NCBI RefSeq assembly: GCF_005796225.1
Contig: NZ_VAHO01000001.1
Coordinates: forward strand, 1-64,000
DNA: 64,000 bases
Direction: 5' to 3'
Source: Pseudarthrobacter sp. NamE5
Lineage (GTDB): Bacteria > Actinomycetota > Actinomycetes > Actinomycetales > Micrococcaceae
Position numbers and translations under genes: made by a program. Positions within the stretch are counted from its first letter, which is position 1; every line of letters begins with the position of its first letter. The notes under the pieces were generated by a model. The model saw only the letters and a program-made list of their open reading frames with translations. It was not told the DNA's origin and did not search any database. This document shows positions 7,993 to 16,945 of the stretch, one piece after another.

Positions 7993-8892
7993 CTATCTTC
8001 CCTGGGGTGTGGCCACCTGCAGCTGGGCAAGGACGCGGGAGGGGACATTGGTGGTGATTTCATGGACGCCCAGCTCCTGGCATAGGGCCACATCCTGCTC
8101 CGAGTCCGCGGTCCAAACCCTAAAGCGCCGCCCGGACTCCAGCCACCGCCGGACTGTCGCCGGATGCCGGCGGACGTAGGCAATGCCTGGACCGGCCAAT
8201 CCCACCACACCGTTGTCCAGGATCCGTTCGCCCTCCAGCTGGGTGGCCTTCATCAGGTTGGCGATCGCACCCCCTGTTATCACCCCGAAGCCCAATCCGG
8301 TCCGGATCACCCGGATGTCCACGTCGTCCACCAACTGGCAGACATATTCCGGCGGAACCGAACGGAGCAGGTGCCGGATGGAGTCCGGGCTGAAGCTCAT
8401 GAAAGTCACGGACACGTTGTCCAGGGACGAACTTCGGGGTTGCCACCCCTCATTCCGCAGCACCGCGAGCACCCTGTCCTCCAGCTTGAGCTGGTAAGGG
8501 CTGGGATGCTTGAGCTCGATGGCCAGTTTCACCGGCCGCCCGGCGGCCCGCAGTATGTCCAGGAGATCCGGCAGGGTCAGGAACTGTTCCGACCTGGCGC
8601 CGTATACCTCGGGGATGCGCACGCCCTTCCACGATGAGAAGTCCAGGTGCCGCAGTTCCCGCAGCGTCCGCTCCGCGACGGGCCCTGTCCCGTCCGAGGT
8701 CCGGTCCAGGTTGGCGTCATGCAGGAGGACAACGTGCTGGTCGCGGGTGAGGTGCACGTCGCACTCCACGCCGTCGGCGCCGTCCGCCAGGGCCTGCAGG
8801 TACGCCGCGCGGGTGTGTTCTGCGAACGCGGCGCTGGAGCCCCGGTGGGCAAGGACCAACGGCCGCTGCGGCACTGGCTCATCACTGGTCAT
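7993..8892 (-). CDS. Glycerophosphodiester phosphodiesterase
   Basis: A 299-residue GDPD-family TIM-barrel enzyme that hydrolyses glycerophosphodiesters (deacylated phospholipids, teichoic acid fragments) to glycerol 3-phosphate and an alcohol. The catalytic core is visible: LVLAHRGSSAAFAEHT (His-Arg), the metal pair in DGVECDVHLTRD and the second His in VVLLHDANLDRTSDG. A later KLAIELKHP motif carries the third acidic ligand. No signal peptide, so it is probably cytoplasmic. An in-frame ATG at 8919 would add nine residues; neither start has a strong ribosome site. Confidence 0.92.
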   Translation of the reverse strand: MTSDEPVPQRPLVLAHRGSSAAFAEHTRAAYLQALADGADGVECDVHLTRDQHVVLLHDANLDRTSDGTGPVAERTLRELRHLDFSSWKGVRIPEVYGARSEQFLTLPDLLDILRAAGRPVKLAIELKHPSPYQLKLEDRVLAVLRNEGWQPRSSSLDNVSVTFMSFSPDSIRHLLRSVPPEYVCQLVDDVDIRVIRTGLGFGVITGGAIANLMKATQLEGERILDNGVVGLAGPGIAYVRRHPATVRRWLESGRRFRVWTADSEQDVALCQELGVHEITTNVPSRVLAQLQVATPQGR

Positions 8893-8941
8893 GGAGACAC
8901 GGTAGCCGACTGCGCGCATCCTGCGGGGCTAGGCTTGGCAC

Positions 8942-10288
8942 ATGCAGGTGAACTCTGAGCCAACGACCCGGGAAGCACATACAGGGCCCGCACCTACCGC
9001 AGCGCCCCGGATGAAGGCGCGTGCCGCCGTCGTCCACCATCTCAGTGCCGGTGACGCGGAAAAGGCGGCAGCGCTGCGGAAAATGAAGCTGGTGGCCCTG
9101 GGGCTGCTGGTGGCCATGGCCGTGATCTTCGTCTTCGCGTTTGCGCTGCAGAAGGAGTACCCGTGGCTCCAGTACGTGCGTGCGGCGGCGGAGGGCGGCA
9201 TGGTGGGCGCTCTGGCCGACTGGTTCGCCGTCACCGCCCTGTTCAAGTACCCCATGGGCATCAAGATTCCGCACACCGCCATCATCCCGCGCCGAAAGGA
9301 CCAGATCGGCGCCTCGCTGGGCGAATTCGTGGAGACCAACTTCCTCTCGGAGCAGGTGGTCCAGGACAAGCTGGCAAGCGTCAACATTGCCCGCCGCGCC
9401 GGTGAGTGGCTGGCCACCCCGGCAGGTGCTGAGCGGGTGGCAAAGGAAGGCGCCGCGCTCATCCGCGGTACCTTCAAGGTTTTGAACGACGACGACGTCC
9501 AGGCAGTCATCGAGGGCATGGTGCGTAAGCATCTGCTGGCTCCGCCGTGGGGGCCTCCGGTGGGCAAGCTGGCGGCGCGGATTTTCCATGACGGCCACCA
9601 CCACAAGCTGGTGGACCTGCTGGTTGACCGTGCGGCCGACTGGGTGGACGACAACCATGACACCGTAACCGGGCTGGTCTCGGACCGCTCCCCCACCTGG
9701 GTCCCCCAGTTTTTGGACGGCCTGGTGGGCGACAAGGTGTACGTGGAGATGCTGAAGTTCGTGCGCGCGGTGCAGGCGGACCCTAACCACCAGGTGCGCC
9801 AGTCCATCGACAAATACCTGAATGACCTGGCACAGGATCTCCAGCACGATCCGGCCATGATCGCCCGGGCGGAAGACATCAAGGCCCAGGTCCTGGGCGA
9901 CCCCGAGGTGCGGGAACTTGCCTTCCGCACCTGGGGAACCGTGAAGAACGCCCTGCTCGGTGCCGTGGACGACCCCCACAGCGAACTCACCGTCAAGTTC
10001 AAGGCAGCGGTCCGCGACTTTGGCGCCAGGCTGGTCAGCGAGCCTGAGCTTGCCGGCAAGGTCAACGCCTGGATCGGCGACGCCGCCAGCTACCTGGTCC
10101 GGACCTACCGGTCGGACATCGCCGGGGTCATCACGGACACGGTGGCCCGCTGGGATGCGGAGGAAACTTCGCAGAAGATCGAGCTCCAGGTGGGTAAGGA
10201 CCTGCAGTTCATCCGGATCAACGGCACGGTGGTGGGCTCACTGGCCGGGCTTGCGATCTTTACGGTGGCGCACCTGATTTTTGGGTGA
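8942..10288 (+). CDS. DUF445 family membrane-anchored protein
   Basis: A 448-residue protein of the DUF445 (YjiN-like) family. After about 40 hydrophilic residues there is a membrane segment (VALGLLVAMAVIFVFAFAL), then the family hallmark GGMVGALADWFAVTALFKYP, then a long amphipathic helical region and a final membrane segment (VVGSLAGLAIFTVAHLIF). Function is unknown; E. coli YjiN is an inner-membrane protein of this family. It is divergent from the GDPD gene and convergent with pxpA. Confidence 0.9.
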   Translation: MQVNSEPTTREAHTGPAPTAAPRMKARAAVVHHLSAGDAEKAAALRKMKLVALGLLVAMAVIFVFAFALQKEYPWLQYVRAAAEGGMVGALADWFAVTALFKYPMGIKIPHTAIIPRRKDQIGASLGEFVETNFLSEQVVQDKLASVNIARRAGEWLATPAGAERVAKEGAALIRGTFKVLNDDDVQAVIEGMVRKHLLAPPWGPPVGKLAARIFHDGHHHKLVDLLVDRAADWVDDNHDTVTGLVSDRSPTWVPQFLDGLVGDKVYVEMLKFVRAVQADPNHQVRQSIDKYLNDLAQDLQHDPAMIARAEDIKAQVLGDPEVRELAFRTWGTVKNALLGAVDDPHSELTVKFKAAVRDFGARLVSEPELAGKVNAWIGDAASYLVRTYRSDIAGVITDTVARWDAEETSQKIELQVGKDLQFIRINGTVVGSLAGLAIFTVAHLIFG

Positions 10289-10299
10289 CGGCTGCCCGG

Positions 10300-11049
10300 C
10301 TACGCGAAGGACTCCAGGTCAATGCCCGCACTTTCCAGTCCTGCGCGGACTGCGGCAGCCATCTCCACGGCACCCGGGGTGTCGCCGTGAATGCACAGGG
10401 AATCCGGGCGTACGCGCACCACCGTTCCATCCACGGCCACGACTTCTCCCTTGGCAGCCAGCCGCACTGCCCGCTCAACGATGGCATCGACGTCGTGCAG
10501 GACGGCGCCCTCCTCCGAGCGCGGAACCAGCGTGCCGTCCCCGCGGTAGGCGCGGTCCACGAAGGCCTCGATGAACACCGGGTGCCCGGCGTCCTTTGCC
10601 TGCTTCAGCAGCTCCGAGCCGGGCAGCCCCAGGACAGGCAAACCAGGATCATAGGCGTTCACTGCTGCCACCACCGCTGAGGCCTGTTCGGCGTCATGCA
10701 CCAGCCGGTTGTACAGCGCGCCGTGCGGCTTCACGTAGTCCACCGAGGCGCCCACGGCGTGCGCCACGCCGTCGAGCGCGCCCAGCTGGTACAGCACGTC
10801 CCCGAACAGCTCGTCAAAGCTCATGTCCAGGGAGCGTCGGCCGAAGCCTGCCAGGTCCCGGTACCCCACGTGCGCACCGACGGTGACATCGAGCTCGTAG
10901 GCTGCCCGGCAGCTGTCCAGCATGGTCACGGGGTCGCCGGCATGGAAGCCGCACGCCACGTTGGCACTGGTGACCAGCTGGAACATGGCGGCGTCGTCTC
11001 CCATAATCCAGGAGCCGAACGATTCGCCAAGGTCAGCGTTGAGATCCAA
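10300..11049 (-). CDS. pxpA: LamB/YcsF family protein, 5-oxoprolinase subunit A
   Basis: A 249-residue LamB/YcsF protein. PxpA works with PxpB and PxpC to hydrolyse 5-oxoproline to glutamate with ATP. Family motifs are DLNADLGESFG at the N-terminus, SANVACGFHAGDP, GAHVGYRDLAGFGRR and VKPHGALYNR, with the expected acidic and His residues. It starts at TTG 11049 with GGAAGG eight bases upstream. The start lies inside the end of the upstream gene (17-bp overlap), so the two are coupled. No pxpB or pxpC is present in the window. Confidence 0.93.
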   Translation of the reverse strand: MDLNADLGESFGSWIMGDDAAMFQLVTSANVACGFHAGDPVTMLDSCRAAYELDVTVGAHVGYRDLAGFGRRSLDMSFDELFGDVLYQLGALDGVAHAVGASVDYVKPHGALYNRLVHDAEQASAVVAAVNAYDPGLPVLGLPGSELLKQAKDAGHPVFIEAFVDRAYRGDGTLVPRSEEGAVLHDVDAIVERAVRLAAKGEVVAVDGTVVRVRPDSLCIHGDTPGAVEMAAAVRAGLESAGIDLESFA

Positions 11050-11833
11050 GGGTGTTGCCTTCCAGCTTCAGGTTGTCCGGGGCTGCAGCGTTGAGCTCCC
11101 CGGGGATGGTGTCAGGCATGGGACCAAATGCTTCCTTCGCATTGGCCACCACCGCACGGCCCATCACGAGGTTACCGGCTCCGCCCACCACGGCGCCGAT
11201 ACCGAACGGCAGGGCGCGGCCGAACAACGCCGTCCCCTGCCGCTTCAGCAGGTTCTTGAGGAAGGCTTTCTGGATCCGGTTCCGCACCGAACCGAAGGAG
11301 GGCACGGACATGGACTTGGAGAGCACATTGCCCCAAGTGGCGTTCATGCCCTTGCCTGCCCCCTGCCCGCTGAGCGTTCCGAGCAGCGCAGTTCCTTCCT
11401 CACCGAGCATCAGGGCCATCACCATGGTGCTGGCCTTCTCCGGGTTGGTCAGGCGGATGCCGTGCAGCTCCGCCAGAGAGGTGGCGTAGAGAGCGGTTGC
11501 TTCCAGGAACCCCACGGTGGCGGCCGCGGAGAGGCCCAGGGACGCTACAGTGCCCACGCCGGGAACGACGGCGGTGGCTCCCACCAGCGCCCCGCCGCCC
11601 GTGACGGCGCGAAGATAGTCCCGCTCCAGGACGTCCGCCAATTGCGCCGCCGTCGCGCGGGGGTGCTTCTTCTGAAGCCGGCGGATGTAGGCAAGGACCA
11701 GCGGACGCTGGATCTCCACCGCCCGGAGCAGCGCGTTATGGACGCCCGGTTTGGGATTCCCTTCGGCGTCGAACACGGCGTTGTGGGCGGTTTCGCTTGC
11801 GATTCGTACTGCGGGATTGCTGCGCTTGGCCAT
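11033..11833 (-). CDS. Uncharacterised protein with hydrophobic core (possibly EcsC-like)
   Basis: A 266-residue protein with a basic N-terminal helical part (LVLAYIRRLQKKHPRA), a Gly/Ala-rich hydrophobic middle (VTGGGALVGATAVVPGVGTV, then LGLSAAATVGFLEATALYAT) and a second Gly-rich hydrophobic stretch near the end (FGRALPFGIGAVVGGAGNLV). This pattern resembles EcsC-type proteins, which associate with membranes and have no agreed function. ATG 11833 has AGAGG five bases upstream; a GTG six bases earlier was rejected. It runs into pxpA with a 17-bp overlap. Confidence 0.75.
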   Translation of the reverse strand: MAKRSNPAVRIASETAHNAVFDAEGNPKPGVHNALLRAVEIQRPLVLAYIRRLQKKHPRATAAQLADVLERDYLRAVTGGGALVGATAVVPGVGTVASLGLSAAATVGFLEATALYATSLAELHGIRLTNPEKASTMVMALMLGEEGTALLGTLSGQGAGKGMNATWGNVLSKSMSVPSFGSVRNRIQKAFLKNLLKRQGTALFGRALPFGIGAVVGGAGNLVMGRAVVANAKEAFGPMPDTIPGELNAAAPDNLKLEGNTLGSQR

Positions 11834-11990
11834 AGTCACCTCTGTTGGTCTCGCCGGCCGCGCTGGTTGCGGCCTTCCCTAATACTAAGGTTGCTTAACA
11901 CTAGGCCACCGAATGCCGGTGCCCCACCCTGTCCATCCGAGGGTAGCCTTCCGGCTGTCCGGGCAGGCGCCCCAAGCCTAGACTTACCGT

Positions 11991-13301
11991 ATGCCCACCC
12001 CCAAGGCCCTGCGGCCCTTTGCCCACCGTGAGTACAGGGTGTTGATCGCAGCGCTGGCCATCTCCATTTTTGGCTCAGGAATGTGGGCCGTGGCCATGGT
12101 GTACCAGGTGATCCACCTTGGCGGCGGCCCGCTGGAACTTTCCCTGGTGGCCGCAGCTGGCAGCGTGGGCCTGGTGGCATTCGTGCTGGCAGGCGGAATC
12201 GCCGCGGACCGGATCCCCCAGCGCCGCTTGATCATCGCCGTGGAGGGAGCGAACCTGGCGGTGATAGCCAGCGTGAGCGGGCTGGCCGTGGCCGGGCTGC
12301 TCCAGCTCTGGCATGTGGCTGCAGGGTCCTTTGTCCTCGGCGTCGGCGCCGCTTTCTTCTTCCCCGCCTACTCCGCCATCCTGCCGCGGATCCTGCCCGC
12401 CCAGGACCTGCTGGCAGCGAACGGGATGGAAGGGACCATGCGCCCCGTCCTCCAGCAGGCCGCCGGCCCGGCCGTGGCGGGCATGGTGGTGGCTGCGCTC
12501 TCGCCGTCACACGCTGTCACGGCAGTGGCCTTATGCCACCTCCTGGCCTTCATCGTCCTGAACTTCCTGGGCCAGCACGCACTGGCTGCTCCGGTGGATG
12601 GCGCCGGGAACGGCGCGACCAGAGGGGGCCGGGGCAGGTCGACGTTGCTCCATGACCTGCGTGAGGGCGTCAGCTACACGCTGCGCACCCCATGGCTGCT
12701 CTGGACCCTGATTTGGGCGTGCATCTCCGTGCTGTTCCTGATCGGCCCCATCGAGGTTCTGCTGCCCTTCGTGGTGCGGGACCAGCTCGGCGGCGATTCG
12801 AGCATGTTCGGCTTCCTCCTCGCCGTGATGGGCGTCGGCGCCGCACTGGGCTCGCTCGTCACCGCCTCCCGGCGGCTGCCCCGGCGCTACCTCACGGTCA
12901 TGATGGTGAGCTGGGGAGCGGGCAGCTTCCCGCTGGCTGCCGTTGGAATCATGGACAGCTTCTGGGCGATCGCCGCCGCGTTGTTCATCTTTGGTGCCAC
13001 CGGCAGCGTGGGCATGGTCATCTGGGGCACTTTGCTGCAGCGGCGCGTCCCGCCGCACCTCCTGGGCCGGGTTTCCAGCCTGGACTTCTTCGTGTCGCTT
13101 GCCCTGATGCCCGTGTCCATGGCACTGGCGGGGCCGGCTGCCGAGGTCCTGCCCCTCTGGCTGATCTTTTTGGTGGCAGGCGGGGTGTGCCCTGTCATGG
13201 CGGTTATCGCGTTGGCCGTGGCACGGATGCGCGACGACGAGACGGCCCACCCCCTGGACCGGTCACCTGAGGTGGAACGTGCGGCGGCGGGCGGGGACTG
13301 A
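11991..13301 (+). CDS. MFS transporter, EntS-like exporter group
   Basis: A 436-residue major facilitator with about 12 membrane segments. The N-terminal part (REYRVLIAALAISIFGSGMW) and the cytoplasmic loop after helix 2 (GGIAADRIPQRRLIIAVEGA) match the MFS_3 / enterobactin-exporter-like group, which usually exports small molecules. Substrate is unknown. No ribosome site is obvious before ATG 11991, so translation may be leaderless or weak. It is divergent from the EcsC-like gene and convergent with the GH65 gene, only 30 bp apart. Confidence 0.88.
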   Translation: MPTPKALRPFAHREYRVLIAALAISIFGSGMWAVAMVYQVIHLGGGPLELSLVAAAGSVGLVAFVLAGGIAADRIPQRRLIIAVEGANLAVIASVSGLAVAGLLQLWHVAAGSFVLGVGAAFFFPAYSAILPRILPAQDLLAANGMEGTMRPVLQQAAGPAVAGMVVAALSPSHAVTAVALCHLLAFIVLNFLGQHALAAPVDGAGNGATRGGRGRSTLLHDLREGVSYTLRTPWLLWTLIWACISVLFLIGPIEVLLPFVVRDQLGGDSSMFGFLLAVMGVGAALGSLVTASRRLPRRYLTVMMVSWGAGSFPLAAVGIMDSFWAIAAALFIFGATGSVGMVIWGTLLQRRVPPHLLGRVSSLDFFVSLALMPVSMALAGPAAEVLPLWLIFLVAGGVCPVMAVIALAVARMRDDETAHPLDRSPEVERAAAGGD

Positions 13302-13331
13302 AGCGTCCCACCCTGCCGCCGGGCACGTCAC

Positions 13332-15674
13332 TTAATTGTTTGCGCGCACCACCGGGATGCTCGCCGTCGGATGTCCGCTGGGGAAGACGGTGGGTTCCGG
13401 TTCCGGCACGGGCGCAAGTGGCACCTGGACGGGCTCTGCGCCCACCGTGAGGAGCTGTCCGCGGACGCCCACGTCCAGGGCCTGGCCTTCCTGGACGGTC
13501 AAGGTGATGGTGCCCGCGTCCAGCTCCACCCGCAGCAACCGGCCGCGGATCTTGAGGTGGAACGCCAGCCCTTCCCATTCGGCCGGGAGCCGCGGGTCGA
13601 AGTATGGTGCGGGTCCCTGGTCCCGCAGCCCTGCGAAGCCGTTCACCAGGGAACTCCAGACACCGCCGGTGGAGGCGATGTGCACGCCGTCGATGGTGTT
13701 GCCGTGGGTGTCGTCCAGGTCGATGAAAGCAGCATTCGTGAAGTGCTCAAGCGCCTCCCGCGAGTACCCCACCTCGGCGGCCATGATGCCTTGGACGCAC
13801 GCGGACAGCGTTGAATCCCCCGTTGTAAGGGGGTCATAGAAATCGAAGGCGCGCTGCTTCTCCTCCGCACTGAAGTCCTGCCACTGCAGGAACATTGCCA
13901 GCACGGTGTCCGCCTGCTTCAGGACCTGGTGGCGGTAGATGACCAGCGGATGGAAATGCAGGAGCAGGGGGTACTTGGACCGGGGCGTGGTCCAGTCCCA
14001 AGGCTCGAGGGTCATGAAGTCGTTGTCCTGCGAGTGCACCTGCATGCGCTCATCAAACGGCAGGTGCATGCGGTTTGCCGCCGCCTCCCACAACTGCCGC
14101 TCCTCCTGGGTGATGCCGGCATGTTCCAAGGCAGCGGCGGCACGCAGGTTGAAGCGGGCCATTACGTTCGTGTACAGGTTGTCGTTCACCACTGCGGTGT
14201 ACTCGTCCGGACCGGTGACGCCGTGGATGTGGAAGAGGCCATCCTTGCCAAAGAAGCCCAGCGAAATCCACATGCGGGCTGTCTCAATCAGCAGTTCGGC
14301 GCCCAATCCGTCCCGGAAGGCGGTGTCCCCCGTTGCCCAGACATACCGGTTGGTGGCGAAGGCAATGGCGGCCGCGATATGGAACTGCGCCGTACCGGCT
14401 GCGTAGTACGCACTTGCCTCGAGCCCGTTGATGGTCCGCCACGGAAACAGGGCGCCGTCCACGCTGAGTTCCTTGGCCCGGATCTTGGCCTCGGGCAGGA
14501 TGGCGTGCCGGAATTCCAGGACCTGCCGGGCGCCCTCCGGATTGGTGTAGGTCAGGTAGGGCAGGAGGTAGACCTCCTGGTCCCAGAAGTAGTGGCCCTC
14601 ATAACCGGAGCCCGTCACCCCCTTGGCGGGGATCCCTGCAACGCCCGCGCGTGCCGTGGCCTGGGCAAGCTGGAACAGGTTCCAGCGGATGGCCTGCTGG
14701 AGCACTGGCTGGCCGGCCACCACGATGTCCGCGACAGCCCAGTACTCCCGGTAATGCGCTTCACTTTCGGCGAAGATCTCCCCGACGGACCGGAGGCCTT
14801 CCTCTGCCACCTCGGCTGCATCAACGGATGGGTCCTGGGCTGCCGCGGCGGCGGCATAGCTGACGCTCTTTTCCAGCCGGAAGGGCTCATTGGCGCTGAT
14901 TGCCAGGACGTAGCGGACGCTGCTGTCATCCTGGTCCACCCGGGTCTCGAACGGCTGGTGTCCGGAGGAGGTCCAGTGGTCCACTGCCAGGCCCACGCGC
15001 TGCTTGGATTCGGCTGCTTCCCAGGCCAGCCGGAGCGACCCGTCTCCGCCGTCCAGGCGCAGGGGCAGCAGCACGCGTCCAGCGTGGCGGCCCGCCCGGC
15101 GGGGATCGTGCGCGGAATGGTCTTCCACCGGCTGGTCCTGCCGGTTGATGACCGACGAGGTGACGTCCGCCGAGATGTCGCGGTCGGTGGCCACTTCCAG
15201 GGAGATGCCAAGGCTGCCACGTGAGGCGAAACCAACGGCCCGGCGTTCAGTGGTGGTGACTACCGCGCCGGAGCGGCACTGCCAGGTGATCCGACATTCG
15301 TAAAAGCCCGTGGAAAAATCCACCGATCGCCGGTAATCCAGGACCTCGGACTCGGCCAGCGTGAGCGGTTCGCCGTCGATGATCAGGGTGAAATTGTTGG
15401 CGTCCGGGATGTAGAGGATGCGCTGGCCGGTGCGGGCGAAGCCAAAGGCGTTTTCAGCGTGCTTAATGTCCCAGATCTCGTGCAGCCCGTTGACGAAGCT
15501 GCCCGGCAGGTCCGAGTCGGCAGCCGCCCAGTGCGCACCGCGGATTCCCAGATGGCCGTTGCCGAGGGCAAAGAGGGTCTCGAGCGTCCCCTCTTTGCCC
15601 GGTTCGTGGCGGGTTTCAACGAGCTGCCAGGGCGTGTTGGGGAACCTTTCGTGGTCCGCTGAGATGAAAGCCAT
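13332..15674 (-). CDS. Glycoside hydrolase family 65 protein (disaccharide phosphorylase)
   Basis: A 780-residue GH65 enzyme: an N-terminal beta-sandwich (about 1-270), linker, (alpha/alpha)6 barrel (about 320-690) and short C-terminal beta domain. The catalytic acid lies in HIHGVTGPDEYTAVVNDNLY (Glu of GPDEY); the phosphate-site-like loop is DGVHIASTGGVW. The family includes maltose, trehalose, kojibiose and nigerose phosphorylases, which split the sugar with phosphate to beta-glucose 1-phosphate. The upstream beta-phosphoglucomutase gene strongly supports phosphorolysis. Exact substrate cannot be read. ATG 15674 has AAAGGA eight bases upstream, so the longer reading to 15851 was rejected. 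Confidence 0.93.
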   Translation of the reverse strand: MAFISADHERFPNTPWQLVETRHEPGKEGTLETLFALGNGHLGIRGAHWAAADSDLPGSFVNGLHEIWDIKHAENAFGFARTGQRILYIPDANNFTLIIDGEPLTLAESEVLDYRRSVDFSTGFYECRITWQCRSGAVVTTTERRAVGFASRGSLGISLEVATDRDISADVTSSVINRQDQPVEDHSAHDPRRAGRHAGRVLLPLRLDGGDGSLRLAWEAAESKQRVGLAVDHWTSSGHQPFETRVDQDDSSVRYVLAISANEPFRLEKSVSYAAAAAAQDPSVDAAEVAEEGLRSVGEIFAESEAHYREYWAVADIVVAGQPVLQQAIRWNLFQLAQATARAGVAGIPAKGVTGSGYEGHYFWDQEVYLLPYLTYTNPEGARQVLEFRHAILPEAKIRAKELSVDGALFPWRTINGLEASAYYAAGTAQFHIAAAIAFATNRYVWATGDTAFRDGLGAELLIETARMWISLGFFGKDGLFHIHGVTGPDEYTAVVNDNLYTNVMARFNLRAAAALEHAGITQEERQLWEAAANRMHLPFDERMQVHSQDNDFMTLEPWDWTTPRSKYPLLLHFHPLVIYRHQVLKQADTVLAMFLQWQDFSAEEKQRAFDFYDPLTTGDSTLSACVQGIMAAEVGYSREALEHFTNAAFIDLDDTHGNTIDGVHIASTGGVWSSLVNGFAGLRDQGPAPYFDPRLPAEWEGLAFHLKIRGRLLRVELDAGTITLTVQEGQALDVGVRGQLLTVGAEPVQVPLAPVPEPEPTVFPSGHPTASIPVVRANN

Positions 15675-15798
15675 GGTGTTGGTCCTTTGGCGTTTAGCCG
15701 GACAGCCGGTGTGCTGCCGGCCGGGGATGCTGATGGGGAGGAAGAGTTTACTGGCGCCGCCGGGGGTGGCGGCAGGCGCTGCCGGGGGCAGCAGGTCC

Positions 15799-16551
15799 CT
15801 AGGGCAGGAGTTCGCTGAGGTCCCTGACCACCAGGGTGGCTCCAGCTTCAAGCAGCGTTTGCCGACCTGCGCCGCGATCCACCCCGATCACCGAGTGGAA
15901 GGATCCTGCTTTGCCGGCCTGGACTCCGGAGACTGCGTCCTCAACCACCACGCACTCCTCGCTGGGCAGGTCCAGCAGGCGGGCGGCGTACTGGTAGGTG
16001 GCGGGGCTGGGTTTTCCCGGCAGCCCTTCCCTGGCTGCCACCACACCGTCCACCACCACTGGGAAGTGGACAGTGAGTCCGGCGGCGGCCAGGACAGCGG
16101 GGGCGTTGCGGGAGGACGAGACGACCGCGACCTTCAGTCCGCGTTCCAGGGCGGCTTCGAGGAAGCGGACAGAGCCGTCGAAGGGTTCGACGCCGGCGCT
16201 GACGATGTCGTTGAAGATCCTGTTCTTGCGGTTGCCCAGGCCTTGGACCGTGGTGTTTGCGGCGTCGTCATCAGTGGGTCCTTCGGGAAGCACGATCCCG
16301 CGTGAGGCCAGGAAGTCACGGACGCCGTCGAAACGCGGCTTGCCGTCGATGTGGTCGAAGTAGTCGCTTTCGGTGTAGCCGGGAACTTCCGGCTGCTCGG
16401 CGAGGTAGTCCTCGAACAGCTCCTGCCAGGCCTGCTCATGTACGGTGGCCGTCGGCGTCAGCACCCCATCGAGGTCGAAGAGGATGGCGCCGGCACCGGT
16501 CCAGGCGGAGAGCGCCGCGGCGGCGTGGTCTGTTCTTGTCTTTTCGGTCAT
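15799..16551 (-). CDS. pgmB: Beta-phosphoglucomutase-like HAD hydrolase
   Basis: A 250-residue HAD-family protein. Motif I FDLDGVLTPTATVHEQAW has both aspartates; VAVVSSSRNAPAVL is motif II; GKPSPATYQ carries motif III Lys and VVVEDAVSGVQAG the acidic motif IV. This pattern and the cap domain match beta-phosphoglucomutase, which converts beta-glucose 1-phosphate to glucose 6-phosphate. It precedes the GH65 phosphorylase gene by 124 bases on the same strand, the classical pair. Its ATG has AAAGGA ten bases upstream. A LacI-type operator lies about 315 bases upstream. Confidence 0.9.
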   Translation of the reverse strand: MTEKTRTDHAAAALSAWTGAGAILFDLDGVLTPTATVHEQAWQELFEDYLAEQPEVPGYTESDYFDHIDGKPRFDGVRDFLASRGIVLPEGPTDDDAANTTVQGLGNRKNRIFNDIVSAGVEPFDGSVRFLEAALERGLKVAVVSSSRNAPAVLAAAGLTVHFPVVVDGVVAAREGLPGKPSPATYQYAARLLDLPSEECVVVEDAVSGVQAGKAGSFHSVIGVDRGAGRQTLLEAGATLVVRDLSELLP

Positions 16552-16862
16552 CAGCGGGTTGTCCTTTCAGGACGGCGGGCAGCCTCGAAACGGGGATGCT
16601 GTGGAGTGTGGAGGCCTCGACGCCCGAAACAATCTGCAGGCGGGCTGGACGGCGCCTGCGGAGGAACGCGGCGGCCTCGGGCCCTGCTGATCGTTGTACC
16701 CCCACCATTGTGGACACCATGCCCGTCCTGGGACAAGCCGGGCGTAACGCGCTGCGGCTGGGACAGCGAGCTCCGGGACGTTGTCCGGCTGCAGTAAATC
16801 GTCCGCACCGCGCTGATCTCCTTGTCCGCCCAGCTCAGGGGCCGCTACAACGGCCGAAGACG
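16552..16862. other. Long leader region upstream of the pgmB-GH65 operon
   Basis: About 310 bases without a convincing gene, between the start of pgmB and the putative promoter/operator at 16863-16892. Frames here are short or have shadow composition. If the promoter call is right this is an unusually long 5' untranslated region; no known riboswitch pattern was recognised in it. Confidence 0.35.
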
Positions 16863-16892
16863 AGTGTAAGCGCTTACAAATTTGGCTGGCAA
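16863..16892 (-). promoter_or_regulatory. Putative sigma-70 promoter of pgmB-GH65 operon
   Basis: Read on the minus strand, TTGCCA (16887-16892) and TACACT (16863-16868) are 18 bases apart, and the LacI-type palindrome covers the -10 box. This is a plausible repressible promoter, inferred from sequence only. Confidence 0.4.
16865..16878. promoter_or_regulatory. LacI-family operator palindrome
   Basis: TGTAAGCGCTTACA is a perfect 14-bp palindrome with the central CG and flanking arms typical of LacI/GalR-family operators. It lies upstream of the sugar-phosphorylase operon and overlaps the putative -10 box. No LacI-family gene is in the window, so the regulator must be encoded elsewhere. Confidence 0.65.
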
Positions 16893-16945
16893 CTGTTTAT
16901 ACCTTGCCTGTGGATAAGGTGCACTTCGCCGCCGTGGCACAGAAG

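Noticed and set aside
15675..15851. N-terminal extension of the GH65 protein
   Set aside because: No ribosome site at 15851, residues unlike GH65, and AAAGGA stands correctly before ATG 15674.
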